Translations under genes and position numbers: made by a program
Notes under the pieces: model-generated
The model's input: the letters and a program-made list of their open reading frames with translations, nothing else
What the model was told of the DNA's origin: nothing
Databases searched by the model: none
Shown here: positions 45,305 to 54,217 of the stretch, one piece after another
Numbering within the stretch: the stretch's first letter is position 1
How the letters are laid out: the number at the start of each line of letters is the position of its first letter
NCBI RefSeq assembly: GCF_002631185.1
Contig: NZ_PDNU01000012.1
Span: 62,001 to 126,000 of the forward strand
DNA from: Teichococcus rhizosphaerae
Lineage (GTDB): Bacteria; Pseudomonadota; Alphaproteobacteria; Acetobacterales; Acetobacteraceae
DNA: 64,000 nt
Direction of reading: 5' to 3'

Positions 45305-46813
45305 TCAGGCCGCCTGCCGGACCTCGGGGAAGGCCTGCGCGAAGTTCCTGCGCTCCGCTTCGGTCATGTGCAGCCCGCGCTTGGTGCGCCGCCACAGCGC
45401 GTCCTCCGGCGCGCGCACCCATTCCTCGCGCATCATCCAGGCCAGCTCGCGCTCGGTGATGCCGCCGCCCAGGTCGCGCCCGAGATCGGCGAGGCTGCCG
45501 GCATGGCCCAGCACCGCGTCCAGCTCGCCGCCATAGCAGTGGAACAGGCGGCGCAGCTGCGGCGGCGGCAGGAAGGGGTAGCGCCGCTCCGCCTCGGCCA
45601 GGAAGGCCTCGCTGGAAAGGCCGCCGAGATCGCCGCCGGGCAGGGTGGCGCCCGCCGTCCAGGCGCCGCCGCCATGGCCGAGCGCCGCCGCGATCTGCCC
45701 CGCCGCATCCTCGGCGAGGCGGCGATAGGTGGTGATCTTGCCGCCGAAGACGGAAAGCAGCGGCGCGCCCCCGCGGCCCGCCGGGCGGTCCATCTTCAGC
45801 ACATAGTCGCGCGTCACGGCCGAGGGGTTCTCGGCGCCGTCATCGTGCAGCGGGCGGACGCCGGAATAGCTCCAGACGATGTCCTCCGGCGTCACCGGCC
45901 TGCGGAACTGGCGCGAGACGGCGCGGCAGAGATAGGCCGCCTCCTCCGGCGTGCAGCGCGGCGGGCCGCTGGCGGGGTCGTGCGGCACGTCGGTGGTGCC
46001 GATCAGGGTGAAGCGGCCCTCATAGGGAATGACGAAGACCACGCGGCGGTCGTCGTTCTGCAGGATGTAGGCCTGGTCGCCTTCATAGAGGGCCGGCACG
46101 ACGATGTGGCTGCCGCGCACGAGGCGGATGCGGTCCTTCGTCGTCACGCCGGTTTCGCCCAGCGCCTCCATCACCCAGGGGCCGGCGGCGTTGGCGATGG
46201 CGCGGGCGCGCACCACGCGCTCCTGGCCGTTCTCCTCGCGCAGCGTGGCCGTCCAGCCCTCCGCGTCGCGCGTGGCGCCGGTGAAGGCGGTGCGGACCAG
46301 GATGGTGGCGCCGCGCGCCGCCGCGTCCCGCGCGTTCAGGATGACGAGGCGCGCATCCTCGACCCAGGCATCGGAATAGGCGAAGCCGTGGCGGGACTGG
46401 CCGTTCAGCGGCCCGCCCCAGGGATGGGCGCGGAAATCCAGCGCCTGGCTGGCCGGCAGGGTCACGCGGCGGGCCAGGTTGTCGTAGAGGAACAGGCCCG
46501 CGCGCAGCATCCAGCGCGGCCGCATGCCCTCGACATGCGGCAGCACGAAGCGCATCGGCCAGACGATGTGCGGGGCGAGGCGCAGCAGCACCTCGCGCTC
46601 GCCCAGCGCCTCGCGCACCAGGCGGAACTCGTAGTGCTCCAGGTAGCGCAGGCCGCCATGCACCAGCTTGGAGGAGGCGGAGGAGGTCGCCCCGCCCAGG
46701 TCGCCGCGCTCGGCGAGCAGGACGGAAAGCCCCCGCCCCGCTGCGTCGCGCGCGATGCCGGCGCCATTGGCGCCGCCGCCGATCACCAGCAGATCGACAT
46801 TGTCGTGAGCCAT
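45305..46813 (-). CDS. glpD: Aerobic glycerol-3-phosphate dehydrogenase
   Basis: A 502-residue FAD enzyme, close to the usual length of 500. The FAD motif is LLVIGGGANGAGIARDAAGR, followed by SSKLVHGGLRYLEHYEFRLV and NAAGPWVMEALG; the substrate domain has FTLIGTTDVPHD and VWSYSGVRPLHDD. It oxidises glycerol-3-phosphate to dihydroxyacetone phosphate and feeds electrons to ubiquinone at the membrane. It is the last gene of an operon with DeoR, a HAD phosphatase and a phosphonate-type ABC importer, overlapping the second permease gene by one base. Confidence 0.94.
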   Translation of the reverse strand: MAHDNVDLLVIGGGANGAGIARDAAGRGLSVLLAERGDLGGATSSASSKLVHGGLRYLEHYEFRLVREALGEREVLLRLAPHIVWPMRFVLPHVEGMRPRWMLRAGLFLYDNLARRVTLPASQALDFRAHPWGGPLNGQSRHGFAYSDAWVEDARLVILNARDAAARGATILVRTAFTGATRDAEGWTATLREENGQERVVRARAIANAAGPWVMEALGETGVTTKDRIRLVRGSHIVVPALYEGDQAYILQNDDRRVVFVIPYEGRFTLIGTTDVPHDPASGPPRCTPEEAAYLCRAVSRQFRRPVTPEDIVWSYSGVRPLHDDGAENPSAVTRDYVLKMDRPAGRGGAPLLSVFGGKITTYRRLAEDAAGQIAAALGHGGGAWTAGATLPGGDLGGLSSEAFLAEAERRYPFLPPPQLRRLFHCYGGELDAVLGHAGSLADLGRDLGGGITERELAWMMREEWVRAPEDALWRRTKRGLHMTEAERRNFAQAFPEVRQAA

Positions 46814-47649
46814 CAGAGAAGCCTCGACCGAAGGCGGGTGACGATGACCTCGGCGACCAGCACCACGGCCAGGATCGCCAGCAGCACGATGGAAACGCGG
46901 TCCCACTGGAAGAAGTTGATGGCGTCGTCCAGCACCAGCCCGATGCCGCCGGCACCCACCAGCCCCAGCACGGCGCTCTCGCGCACATTGATGTCCCAGT
47001 GGAACAGCGCGATGCCCCAGAAGGCCGGCTGTACCTGCGGCCAGACGCCCTTCAGCATCTCCGCGCCCCAGGAGGCGCCGGCGGCGCGCAGCGCCTCGCG
47101 CGGGCCGTGACTGGTCTCCTCCAGCGCTTCCGACAGCAGCTTGCCCACGAAGCCCACGGAGCGGAAGGCGATGGCGAAGACGCCCGCCGCGGCGCCGGGG
47201 CCGAAGATCGCCACGAAAAGCAGCGCCCAGACCAGCGAGTTGACCGAGCGCGAGGCGACGAGGCTGAACTGCGCCGCCACGTTGAGCGGCCTGATGGTGC
47301 AGACGTTGCGCGCCGCCATCAGCGCCAGCGGCACGGCCAGGACGAAGCAGAACAGCGTGCCGAGCGTCGCGATGTGCAGCGTCTCGATCAGCGCGTGGTG
47401 CACCTCGGGATAATAGTGCGCGACATTGGGCGGCCACATGCGGATCAGCAGGTCGGCCATCTGTTCCGGCGCGTCTGCCAGGAACTCGGGGATGATGTCG
47501 ATGCTGCGCACGGCCCAAACGACGGCCGCGACGCAGCACAGCCACACCGCGAAGCGCGACAGGCGCTGGCCCGGCGTGTGGCGGGTCCATTCGCGCCGCA
47601 GCGGCGCCACGGGATCGCCGCTGAAGGAGGGGGAGGTCATGCTGTTCAT
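46813..47649 (-). CDS. phnE: PhnE-type ABC permease 2
   Basis: A 278-residue membrane protein. A hydrophobic N-terminal helix follows TPGQRLSRFAVWLCCVAAVV; the permease core has LALMAARNVCTIRPLN, SRSVNSLVWALLFVAIFGPG, and ESAVLGLVGAGGIGLVLDDA, the PhnE hallmark. It pairs with PhnE 1. Its ATGA start overlaps the stop of phnE 1, and its stop overlaps glpD. Confidence 0.9.
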   Translation of the reverse strand: MNSMTSPSFSGDPVAPLRREWTRHTPGQRLSRFAVWLCCVAAVVWAVRSIDIIPEFLADAPEQMADLLIRMWPPNVAHYYPEVHHALIETLHIATLGTLFCFVLAVPLALMAARNVCTIRPLNVAAQFSLVASRSVNSLVWALLFVAIFGPGAAAGVFAIAFRSVGFVGKLLSEALEETSHGPREALRAAGASWGAEMLKGVWPQVQPAFWGIALFHWDINVRESAVLGLVGAGGIGLVLDDAINFFQWDRVSIVLLAILAVVLVAEVIVTRLRSRLL

Positions 47650-48455
47650 CGCAGGGCGGCCCGGACGCGGCCGGAGATAATCTCGGCCAGGAAGATGAGG
47701 GCGATGATGGCGAGGAGGATGGCGGCGACGAAGTCGTAGTCGAAGCGCTTGAACGCCGCGAACAGCGTGCCGCCGATGCCGCCCGCGCCGACGATGCCGA
47801 CCAGGGTGGAGTTCCGCAGGTTGCTGTCGAGCTGATAGAGGCAGAAGCCGATGAAGCGCGAGGCCACCTGCGGCAGCACCGCGTAGGCCAGGACCTTCAT
47901 CACGCCCGCGCCCGTGGCGCGGATCGCCTCCACCTGCTTCATCGAGATCTCCTCGATGGCCTCGGCGAAGAGCTTGGCGATGAAGCCGATCGAGGCCACC
48001 ACCAGCGCCGCCGTGCCGGCCAGCGCGCCGAAGCCGATCGCCTTGACGAACAGGATGGCGACGATGACGTAGTGCAGCGAGCGGCATACGGCGATCACCG
48101 CCCGCACCGGACCCGAGATCCACCAGGGCGAGAGGTTGCGCGCCGCCAGCACGCCGAGCGGCAGGGACAGCGCGATGCCGACGGCCGAGGCCAGCACGGC
48201 GATCTGCAGGCTTTCCAGCAGCCCTTCCAGCAGCAGGCCCCAGCGCTCGAAATTGGGCGGCACCATGCGGCCGAGGAGCTGACCGCCCTCGCCGAGCCCG
48301 TGCGCCAGGCGGCCCCAGCTCAGCCCGAGCTGGCTGCTGGCCCAGACGGCATAGGCGGCGAGCGCCAGCAGCGCGAGGCGCATCGGCCAGTTCGGCGCGA
48401 AGGCGACGCGGCGCGCCGCATCGGCCGAGGAGGGCGGGGCGGAGGTCGCGCTCAC
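47646..48455 (-). CDS. phnE: PhnE-type ABC permease 1
   Basis: A 269-residue permease with [40 protein letters not shown] and [20 protein letters not shown]. About six helices. Together with the next gene it gives a heterodimeric channel, as in several phosphonate and phosphite importers. The start overlaps the phnC stop by 4 bases. Confidence 0.9.
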   Translation of the reverse strand: MSATSAPPSSADAARRVAFAPNWPMRLALLALAAYAVWASSQLGLSWGRLAHGLGEGGQLLGRMVPPNFERWGLLLEGLLESLQIAVLASAVGIALSLPLGVLAARNLSPWWISGPVRAVIAVCRSLHYVIVAILFVKAIGFGALAGTAALVVASIGFIAKLFAEAIEEISMKQVEAIRATGAGVMKVLAYAVLPQVASRFIGFCLYQLDSNLRNSTLVGIVGAGGIGGTLFAAFKRFDYDFVAAILLAIIALIFLAEIISGRVRAALR

Positions 48456-49249
48456 AGCCAGTCCTCGCCGCCATAGATGGCCTGGAGGTGGTGCGTGCGC
48501 AGATCCTCGGGCGGGCCGTCGAAGATCACGCTGCCGCCCGACATGCCGACGATGCGGCGCGCATAGCGCTTGGCCAGCTCCACATTGTGGATGTTGATGA
48601 TGACAGGCACGTTCTCCGCCGCCGTCAGCCTGGCCAGCAGCTCCAGCACCTCGACAGCCGTGCGCGGGTCGAGCGAGGAGGTGGGCTCGTCGGCGAGCAG
48701 GATCTCGGGCCGCTGCATCAGCGCGCGGGCGATGCCCACGCGCTGGCGCTGGCCGCCCGAGAGCGCGTCGGCGCGCCGGGTGGCGTGCTCGGGCAGGCCC
48801 ACCGCGTCCAGCAGCATGAAGGCGCGCTGGATGTCGGCCTCGGGGTATTTGCGGAGCCAGGCGCGCCAGAGCGGGACGTAGCCGAGCCGGCCGCTCAGCA
48901 CGTTCTCCATCACCGTCAGGCGCTCCACCAGGTTGTATTCCTGGAACACCATGCCGATGCGCCGGCGCGCCAGCCGCAGCTCCTTGCCGCGCAGCCCGGT
49001 CAGTTCCGTGCCGCGCAGGCGGATCTCGCCCCGCGTCGGCTCGACCAGCCGGTTGATGCAGCGCAGCAGGGTGGACTTGCCGGTGCCGGAGGGGCCGATG
49101 ATGGCGGTGATCCCCTCGGCCGCGACCGACAGGTCGATGCCCTTCAGCACCGGCTTGCCGGCGGCGTATTCCTTGACGAGGCCCCGGATTTCCAGGGCGT
49201 TGCCAAGGTTGTTGGCCGTCGGCGCGGCGGCGGTCAGCGTGGCGGACAT
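48452..49249 (-). CDS. phnC: PhnC-type ABC transporter ATPase
   Basis: A 265-residue ATPase with Walker [21 protein letters not shown]-loop [18 protein letters not shown], signature [17 protein letters not shown], Walker [14 protein letters not shown] and [31 protein letters not shown] is typical of PhnC. The start at 49249 has GGAAGG 8 bases upstream and removes a basic leader present in the longer frame. It energises the PhnDCEE importer. Confidence 0.93.
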   Translation of the reverse strand: MSATLTAAAPTANNLGNALEIRGLVKEYAAGKPVLKGIDLSVAAEGITAIIGPSGTGKSTLLRCINRLVEPTRGEIRLRGTELTGLRGKELRLARRRIGMVFQEYNLVERLTVMENVLSGRLGYVPLWRAWLRKYPEADIQRAFMLLDAVGLPEHATRRADALSGGQRQRVGIARALMQRPEILLADEPTSSLDPRTAVEVLELLARLTAAENVPVIINIHNVELAKRYARRIVGMSGGSVIFDGPPEDLRTHHLQAIYGGEDWL

Positions 49250-49268
49250 GGTGTTGGCCTTCCGGCGC

Positions 49269-50357
49269 TCAGCGTGCCGCGGGAGCGGCACCCGTGGGCG
49301 CGACATGGGTGGGGGCGGCGGGCTGCTGCTGCTGCGCCCGCTTGCGGGCCTCGGCCTCCAGCTCGCGGCGGCTCTCGGCGTCGAAGGCGGCGCGGTTGTA
49401 GGGGGCGTTCACCGCATCGGCCACGGCGCGCACGGGGGCCCACTGCTCGGCATAGGTCGCGGGCCAGAAGCGGTCGTTGCCGCCGAGGTCCTTGGCCATC
49501 TGCTCGGGAAAGCGGTAGTCGAGGAAGCACTGGCGGATCTTGGTGGCCAGCTCCGGCTTCAGGTCGTGGGCGAGCGCGAAGCCGCTGGTGGGGAAGGGCT
49601 CGCTTTCCCAGATGACGCGGAAGTTCTCGCGCTTCACCTGGCCGCGCGCCACCATGCGGGTCCAGACGTCGGAGGCGACGGGCGCGGCATCGTAGTCGCC
49701 GGCATTGACGCCCATGACGCTGCGGTCATGCCCGCCGGAATAGACCACCTGGTAGTCCTCGTCCGGCTTCAGGCCGAGGCCGGGGAAGAAGGCGCGCGGC
49801 GCCAGGTTGCCGGAGTTGGAGGTGGCGGAGGTGTGCGCCACGCGCTTGCCCTTCAGGTCCGCCAGCGTCTTGTAGGGGCTGTCGGCCCGCACCAGCATGG
49901 CGACCTTGTAGCTCTCATAGCCTTCCGCGTTGCCCTTCACGGCGAAAGGCACGGCGCCGGCAAGGTTCACCGCGAAGGCGGTGGGGCCGGTGGAGAAGCC
50001 CGCCACATGCAGCCGGCCGGAGCGCATCGCCTCCACCTGCGCCGCGTTCGACGTCACCTGGAAGTACACGGCGCGCTTGCCGGTGCACTTGCCGAGATAC
50101 TCCAGAAACGGCCGGAACTGGCTGGAATAGAGCGCGGGATCTTCCACCGGCGTGTAGGTGAAGACGATGGTGGAAGGGTCGCGCAGCTTGGACGGGTCGG
50201 TCGGCGCGTCGGCCACCATGTCGCGGTTGGCGTCGCAATAGGCCTCGTCGAGCGAGCCGCGGAAGGCGCAGCCTTCCTGCGCGGCGGCGGGCGCCGCGCC
50301 GGGGATGGCCCACAGGGTAAGGGCGAGCGCGGTGCTCGCCAGGATCGCGTTCTTCAT
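49269..50357 (-). CDS. phnD: PhnD-type periplasmic phosphonate/phosphate-ester binding protein
   Basis: A 362-residue binding protein with a signal peptide ([19 protein letters not shown] to AAAQ). The core has [39 protein letters not shown] and [20 protein letters not shown], where Ser/Thr side chains usually hold the phosphonate group. The C-terminal 30 residues are Gln-, Pro- and Ala-rich. The ligand is uncertain: the linked phosphatase and GlpD suggest a glycerol-phosphate compound. Within the gene, GGCAAGGTTCAC (49959-49970) matches 12 iteron bases. Confidence 0.88.
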   Translation of the reverse strand: MKNAILASTALALTLWAIPGAAPAAAQEGCAFRGSLDEAYCDANRDMVADAPTDPSKLRDPSTIVFTYTPVEDPALYSSQFRPFLEYLGKCTGKRAVYFQVTSNAAQVEAMRSGRLHVAGFSTGPTAFAVNLAGAVPFAVKGNAEGYESYKVAMLVRADSPYKTLADLKGKRVAHTSATSNSGNLAPRAFFPGLGLKPDEDYQVVYSGGHDRSVMGVNAGDYDAAPVASDVWTRMVARGQVKRENFRVIWESEPFPTSGFALAHDLKPELATKIRQCFLDYRFPEQMAKDLGGNDRFWPATYAEQWAPVRAVADAVNAPYNRAAFDAESRRELEAEARKRAQQQQPAAPTHVAPTGAAPAAR

Positions 50358-51193
50358 GCGGCCGTTTCCTCTTGCATCGCGCCGCGCGCCTTGAGCAGCG
50401 CATCGGCGAACTCGGCAAAGCCCGCGCCGCCCTCGGCGCGGGTGATGAAGGCCGGCGGCGTCGCCATGCCGGCCAGGAAGGGGGCGACATTGGCCACCCC
50501 CACGGAACAGGGTACCGCGCCGAACAGCGGCGCGTCATTGCCGCTGTCGCCCACGAAGGCCACGCTGTCGCGCAGCGCGGCGAAGGGGGCGAAGCGGGCG
50601 GCGAACAGCGCCTCGATCCCGGCGCGCTTGTCCCAGCCGCCGATCCAGGCATTGACGTGGATGGAGGAGACCTTCGCCTCGGCGCCGCCGGCATGGAAGA
50701 TCCCGGCGATGCGCCACGCCGCGTCAAGATCGAGCGGGCCGGCATCCTCGCAGAAATCCACCGCCACATCGAACAGGCGGAAGGGCTGGTCGGCGGCGAT
50801 GGCGGCGCCCGGCACGGCGGCCAGGGCGGCATCGGCAAGCGCCATCAGCCGCGCGCGGTTGGCCAGGCGCTCGGCCTCGGGCTGGGCCTGCCAGCGCAGC
50901 ATGCGGCGCGCCCGCCGGTCCAGCGCGAACCACAGCGCGCCGTTCTCGCCGACCACGCCGGCCACCGGCCAGTGGCGGGCGATGGCGTCGCACCATCCCG
51001 CCGGGCGGCCGGTGACGGGGATCACCGCGATGCCCGCGGCGTCCAGCGCCTGCAGCGCCGAATAGGCCTCGGCCGGCAGGCGGCCATCGGTGGTCAGGGT
51101 GTCGTCGATATCGGTCAGCACATAGCGCAGCCCCGCCAGCTGGGCGGCGGAGGCGGCGGCGAGCGGCCGGGGTGGGACGGATTCTTGTGTCAT
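50354..51193 (-). CDS. HAD-family (Cof/mannosyl-phosphoglycerate phosphatase-like) hydrolase
   Basis: A 279-residue HAD hydrolase. Motif I is VLTDIDDTLTTDG (nucleophile Asp and acid Asp), motif II IPVTGRPAGWCDA, a Lys in WDKRAGIEALF, and motif IV VAFVGDSGNDAPLFG. The cap is of the C2 (HAD-IIB) type. It would remove phosphate from a small sugar or glycerol phosphate. It overlaps phnD by 4 bases. The start at 51193 is chosen from two in-frame ATGs (51199 also possible); no strong ribosome-binding site is seen. Confidence 0.88.
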   Translation of the reverse strand: MTQESVPPRPLAAASAAQLAGLRYVLTDIDDTLTTDGRLPAEAYSALQALDAAGIAVIPVTGRPAGWCDAIARHWPVAGVVGENGALWFALDRRARRMLRWQAQPEAERLANRARLMALADAALAAVPGAAIAADQPFRLFDVAVDFCEDAGPLDLDAAWRIAGIFHAGGAEAKVSSIHVNAWIGGWDKRAGIEALFAARFAPFAALRDSVAFVGDSGNDAPLFGAVPCSVGVANVAPFLAGMATPPAFITRAEGGAGFAEFADALLKARGAMQEETAA

Positions 51194-51207
51194 ATACATG
51201 TTGCACT

Positions 51208-51227
51208 TGCCACGTCCCAATGTGGCA
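51208..51227. promoter_or_regulatory. Inverted repeat before the HAD-phn-glpD genes
   Basis: TGCCAC and GTGGCA with an 8-base spacer lie in the 48-base gap between the deoR stop and the HAD start. It could be an operator for the DeoR protein or a weak attenuator. Confidence 0.35.
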
Positions 51228-51241
51228 GGTCAAACAGCTTT

Positions 51242-52033
51242 TCAGCCCTCCGGAGCAATTGTGAGACGGATTCCACATCGCCCCAGCGCCGCTTCCAGCG
51301 GTGCGGGGGGCGCGGCCTCCGTCACCACCTCGGTGAGGCCGCCCAGGGGGCAGAGCACCTCCAGAAAGGGGCGGCCGAACTTGGAAGAGTCCACAAGAAG
51401 CAGGCGCCGCTCCGCGCGCTCCAACATGGCGCGCTTCACCCAGGCGGCGCGGCTTTCCGCCTCGCCAGGGCCTTCCTCGGTCAGGCCCGAGGCGCCGATC
51501 ACCGCCATGTCCACGTTGAAGCGGCGCAGGAAGGCGCTCGTCTCCGGGCCGTAGAGGCCGCGCTCCACCACGCTGAGCTCGCCCGGTGCCACCAGCACGC
51601 GAAGCGCCTCGGAGCTGCCGGCGGCGAGGGCTGCGTCCAGGCTGTTGGTCAGCAGCGTGGCGCGCACGCCGCGCGCCGCCAGGGCGCGGGCGAAATGCGT
51701 GGTGGTGCTGCCCGCGTCCAGCATCACCACCGCCCCCTCCTCGACCAGCCCCGCCGCTTCCCGCCCGATGCGCGAGCGCTCGGCCACCAGGACGCGCTCG
51801 CGCTCGCCAAGGCCCGGCTGCACGGCAGGGTGGGAGGCGGAGGCGCCGCCATAGGTGCGCCGCACCATGCCGCGGGCGGAAAGCTCCTCCACGTCGCGCC
51901 GCACCGTCTCGCCGGAAACGTTGAAGTGCTCCGCGAGCGTGCTGATACGCACCGTCGGATCGGTCGCGAGCGCTTCGAGGATCGCCGCGTGGCGGGCGGC
52001 TTTCCCGAGCGCGTTCTTGCTGCGTCTGGCCAT
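51242..52033 (-). CDS. DeoR/GlpR-family transcriptional regulator
   Basis: A 263-residue regulator. The N-terminal HTH reads ISTLAEHFNVSGETVRRDVE then ELSARGMVRRTYGGA, the DeoR signature; the effector domain has VVMLDAGSTTTHFARAL and LLLVDSSKFGRP. DeoR proteins sense phosphorylated sugars or glycerol-3-phosphate. It is the first gene of the HAD-phnDCEE-glpD direction, so a GlpR-like response to glycerol-3-phosphate would fit. It is divergent from the DapA-family gene with 116 bases between. Confidence 0.92.
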   Translation of the reverse strand: MARRSKNALGKAARHAAILEALATDPTVRISTLAEHFNVSGETVRRDVEELSARGMVRRTYGGASASHPAVQPGLGERERVLVAERSRIGREAAGLVEEGAVVMLDAGSTTTHFARALAARGVRATLLTNSLDAALAAGSSEALRVLVAPGELSVVERGLYGPETSAFLRRFNVDMAVIGASGLTEEGPGEAESRAAWVKRAMLERAERRLLLVDSSKFGRPFLEVLCPLGGLTEVVTEAAPPAPLEAALGRCGIRLTIAPEG

Positions 52034-52149
52034 GCCGCCAGCCTGCCACAGCGCCGCCCGCCCGCAAGGGCGCCCCGGCCCGGGCGCCAGCTTTGCGCGC
52101 CACGGCTTCTCGGCTAAAGGAAGCCCACCGTTACGGAGGAACCACCGGA

Positions 52150-53088
52150 ATGCCGCTCGATCACACCGCCAAAGGCGTCTACCCGATCGCGCCCACCCCG
52201 TTTCACGCCGATGGCCAGGTGGACTACGCCTCGATCGACCGGATGACGGATTTCTACCGCGAGGTCGGCAGCACCGGCATGACGGTGCTCGGCGTGATGG
52301 GCGAGGCGCCCAAGCTCGAGGCCGCCGAGGCGCTGGAGATCGCCAGCCGCTTCATCCGCCGCGCCGAGGGGCTGCCGGTGATCGTGGGCGTCTCCGCCCC
52401 CGGCTTCGCCGCCATGCGCAGCCTGGCGCGCAACGCCATGGACCGTGGCGCGGCCGGCGTGATGATCGCGCCGCCCAACACGCTGCGCACGGACGACCAG
52501 ATCACCACCTATTACCGCCAGGCCTCCGAGGCGATCGGCGAGGACGTCCCCTTCGTCATCCAGGACTTCCCGCAGACCTTCTCCGTGGTCATGACGAACG
52601 CGGTGATCCGCCGCATCGTGCAGGAGAACAAGGCCTGCGTGATGCTGAAGCACGAGGACTGGCCCGGCCTCGAGAAGATCTCCGCGCTGCGCGGCTTCCA
52701 GGCGGATGGCTCGATGCGGCCGATCTCGATCCTGTGCGGCAATGGCGGCCTGTTCCTCGACTTCGAGGTGGAGCGCGGCGCCGATGGCGCGATGACCGGC
52801 TACGCCTTCCCCGACATGCTGTGCGACGTGGTCCGCCTCCAGGCCGAGGGCCAGCGCGACGCGGCGCACGACCTGTTCGACGCGCACCTGCCGCTGCTCC
52901 GCTACGAGCAGCAGCAGGGCCCGACGGGCCTCGCCGTGCGCAAATACGTCATGGCGCGCCGCGGCATCATCGCCTCCGACGCGCAGCGCAAGCCGGGCGC
53001 CAGCCTGACCGCCACGGCCAAGGCCGAGGTGGAGTACCTGCTCTCCCGCGTGGCCCGGCACGACCCGCGCGCCGGCACGCTGGGCTGA
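52150..53088 (+). CDS. Dihydrodipicolinate synthase-family aldolase/dehydratase
   Basis: A 312-residue (beta/alpha)8 lyase of the DapA family. The Schiff-base Lys lies in CVMLKHEDWPG. Two DapA landmarks are changed: the usual Thr-Thr-Gly-Glu reads VMGEAPKL, and the proton-relay Tyr of YNxP is replaced (VIQDFPQT). It is therefore unlikely to make lysine; a sugar-acid or hydroxy-oxo-acid aldolase or dehydratase is more likely. GGAGGA lies about 9 bases upstream. A 2-hydroxyacid dehydrogenase gene follows 19 bases later, suggesting a two-step pathway. Confidence 0.88.
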   Translation: MPLDHTAKGVYPIAPTPFHADGQVDYASIDRMTDFYREVGSTGMTVLGVMGEAPKLEAAEALEIASRFIRRAEGLPVIVGVSAPGFAAMRSLARNAMDRGAAGVMIAPPNTLRTDDQITTYYRQASEAIGEDVPFVIQDFPQTFSVVMTNAVIRRIVQENKACVMLKHEDWPGLEKISALRGFQADGSMRPISILCGNGGLFLDFEVERGADGAMTGYAFPDMLCDVVRLQAEGQRDAAHDLFDAHLPLLRYEQQQGPTGLAVRKYVMARRGIIASDAQRKPGASLTATAKAEVEYLLSRVARHDPRAGTLG

Positions 53089-53107
53089 GGGAAACGGAGG
53101 CCGTCCG

Positions 53108-54097
53108 TTGAAAGTCTTCCTGACCCACACCGAGACGGCCTTCGCCAACTACTATGGCGAGCGCCCGCTGGCGGCGCTGCGCCAGCACGCCGAGGTGGTG
53201 CGCAACCCCACCGGCCGCGTGCTGCAGGGCGCTGCCCTGGCCGAGGCGGCGGCGGGGTGCGACGCCATCATCGCCGACCGCGCGACCCCGGGCCTGGCCG
53301 AGACCTTCGCCGCCGCGCCCGACCTTGCGGCCTTCCTGCGCTGCGCCGTGGACATCGGCACCATCGACGTGCCGGCCGCCTCGGCGGCGGGCGTGTTGGT
53401 GACGCGCGCCACGCCGGGCTTCACCGATTCCGTGGCCGAGCTTGGCATGGGGCTGGTGATCGACCTGGCGCGCGGCGTTTCCGCCGGCGTGCAGGCGGCG
53501 CGCGCGGGGCGGGCCATGGTGCCGGCCATGGGCACGCAGCTGCGCGGCGCCACGCTGGGGCTGGTCGGCTATGGGCGCATCGCGCAGCGCATGGCCGCGC
53601 TGGCGCGTGCCTTCGGCATGGAGGTGCTGGCCAACGATCCCAGCCCGCCGGCGGCGGCGGAGGGCGTGGCCTTCCTGCCCCTGCGGGATGTGCTGGCCGG
53701 AGCCGATTTCGTCGTCTGCCTCGCCCCCGCCACGCCGGACACGCGCGACCTGATGGATGCCGGCGCCTTCGCGGCGATGCGGCGCGGTGCCTTCTTCGTC
53801 AATCTCGCGCGCGGCGAGCTGGTGGACGAGGCAGCCCTGGCGGCGGCGCTGGACAGCGGGCATCTCGGCGGCGCCGCGCTCGATGTCGGCCGCGCGCCGG
53901 ACCAGATGCCGAGCCCCGCTCTCGCCCACCGGCCCGATGTGGTGGCGACCCCTCATATCGGCGGCCTGACCCGCATGGCGACCGAGCACCAGGCGATGGA
54001 CACGGTGCGGCAGGTGGCCGCCCTGGCCGCCGGCACCCTGCCGGAAGGCGCGGTGAACGCCGAAGCCGCCCACCGCCTGTCCCGCCTCGGCCGCTAG
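53108..54097 (+). CDS. D-2-hydroxyacid dehydrogenase (phosphoglycerate-dehydrogenase-like)
   Basis: A 329-residue NAD-dependent enzyme with a TTG start and GGAGG 7 bases upstream. The nucleotide-binding motif is LGLVGYGRIAQRMAALA; the catalytic Arg lies in NLARGELVDEAAL and the His in VVATPHIGGLTRMA. It reduces a 2-oxo acid or oxidises a 2-hydroxyacid. Operonic with the DapA-family gene. Its TAG stop falls inside a palindromic element (54094-54201), so the present C-terminus (RLSRLGR) may result from an insertion. Confidence 0.88.
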   Translation: MKVFLTHTETAFANYYGERPLAALRQHAEVVRNPTGRVLQGAALAEAAAGCDAIIADRATPGLAETFAAAPDLAAFLRCAVDIGTIDVPAASAAGVLVTRATPGFTDSVAELGMGLVIDLARGVSAGVQAARAGRAMVPAMGTQLRGATLGLVGYGRIAQRMAALARAFGMEVLANDPSPPAAAEGVAFLPLRDVLAGADFVVCLAPATPDTRDLMDAGAFAAMRRGAFFVNLARGELVDEAALAAALDSGHLGGAALDVGRAPDQMPSPALAHRPDVVATPHIGGLTRMATEHQAMDTVRQVAALAAGTLPEGAVNAEAAHRLSRLGR

Positions 54098-54201
54098 AGC
54101 AGATCCCAATCAGATGGAAGCATCTGATCGGGTGAAGATGCTCGCAAGAACAGAAAGCTAGAGTAGCAGACGTGGGCCAAGGCGAACGGAAACTGCTCTA
54201 G
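54094..54201. mobile_element. Short palindromic MITE/REP-like element
   Basis: A 108-base element bounded by perfect 9-base inverted repeats, CTAGAGCAG and CTGCTCTAG. Inside, ATCAGATG and CATCTGAT form an 8-bp stem around GAAG (54109-54128), extendable by CCC/GGG, and an imperfect end-like CTAGAGTAGCAG lies at about 54161. It has no coding capacity and is more AT-rich than its surroundings. No target duplication could be made out. Similar short intergenic palindromes are common in alphaproteobacteria; class assignment is inference. Confidence 0.65.
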
Positions 54202-54217
54202 CCGCCCCCCACCCTCC

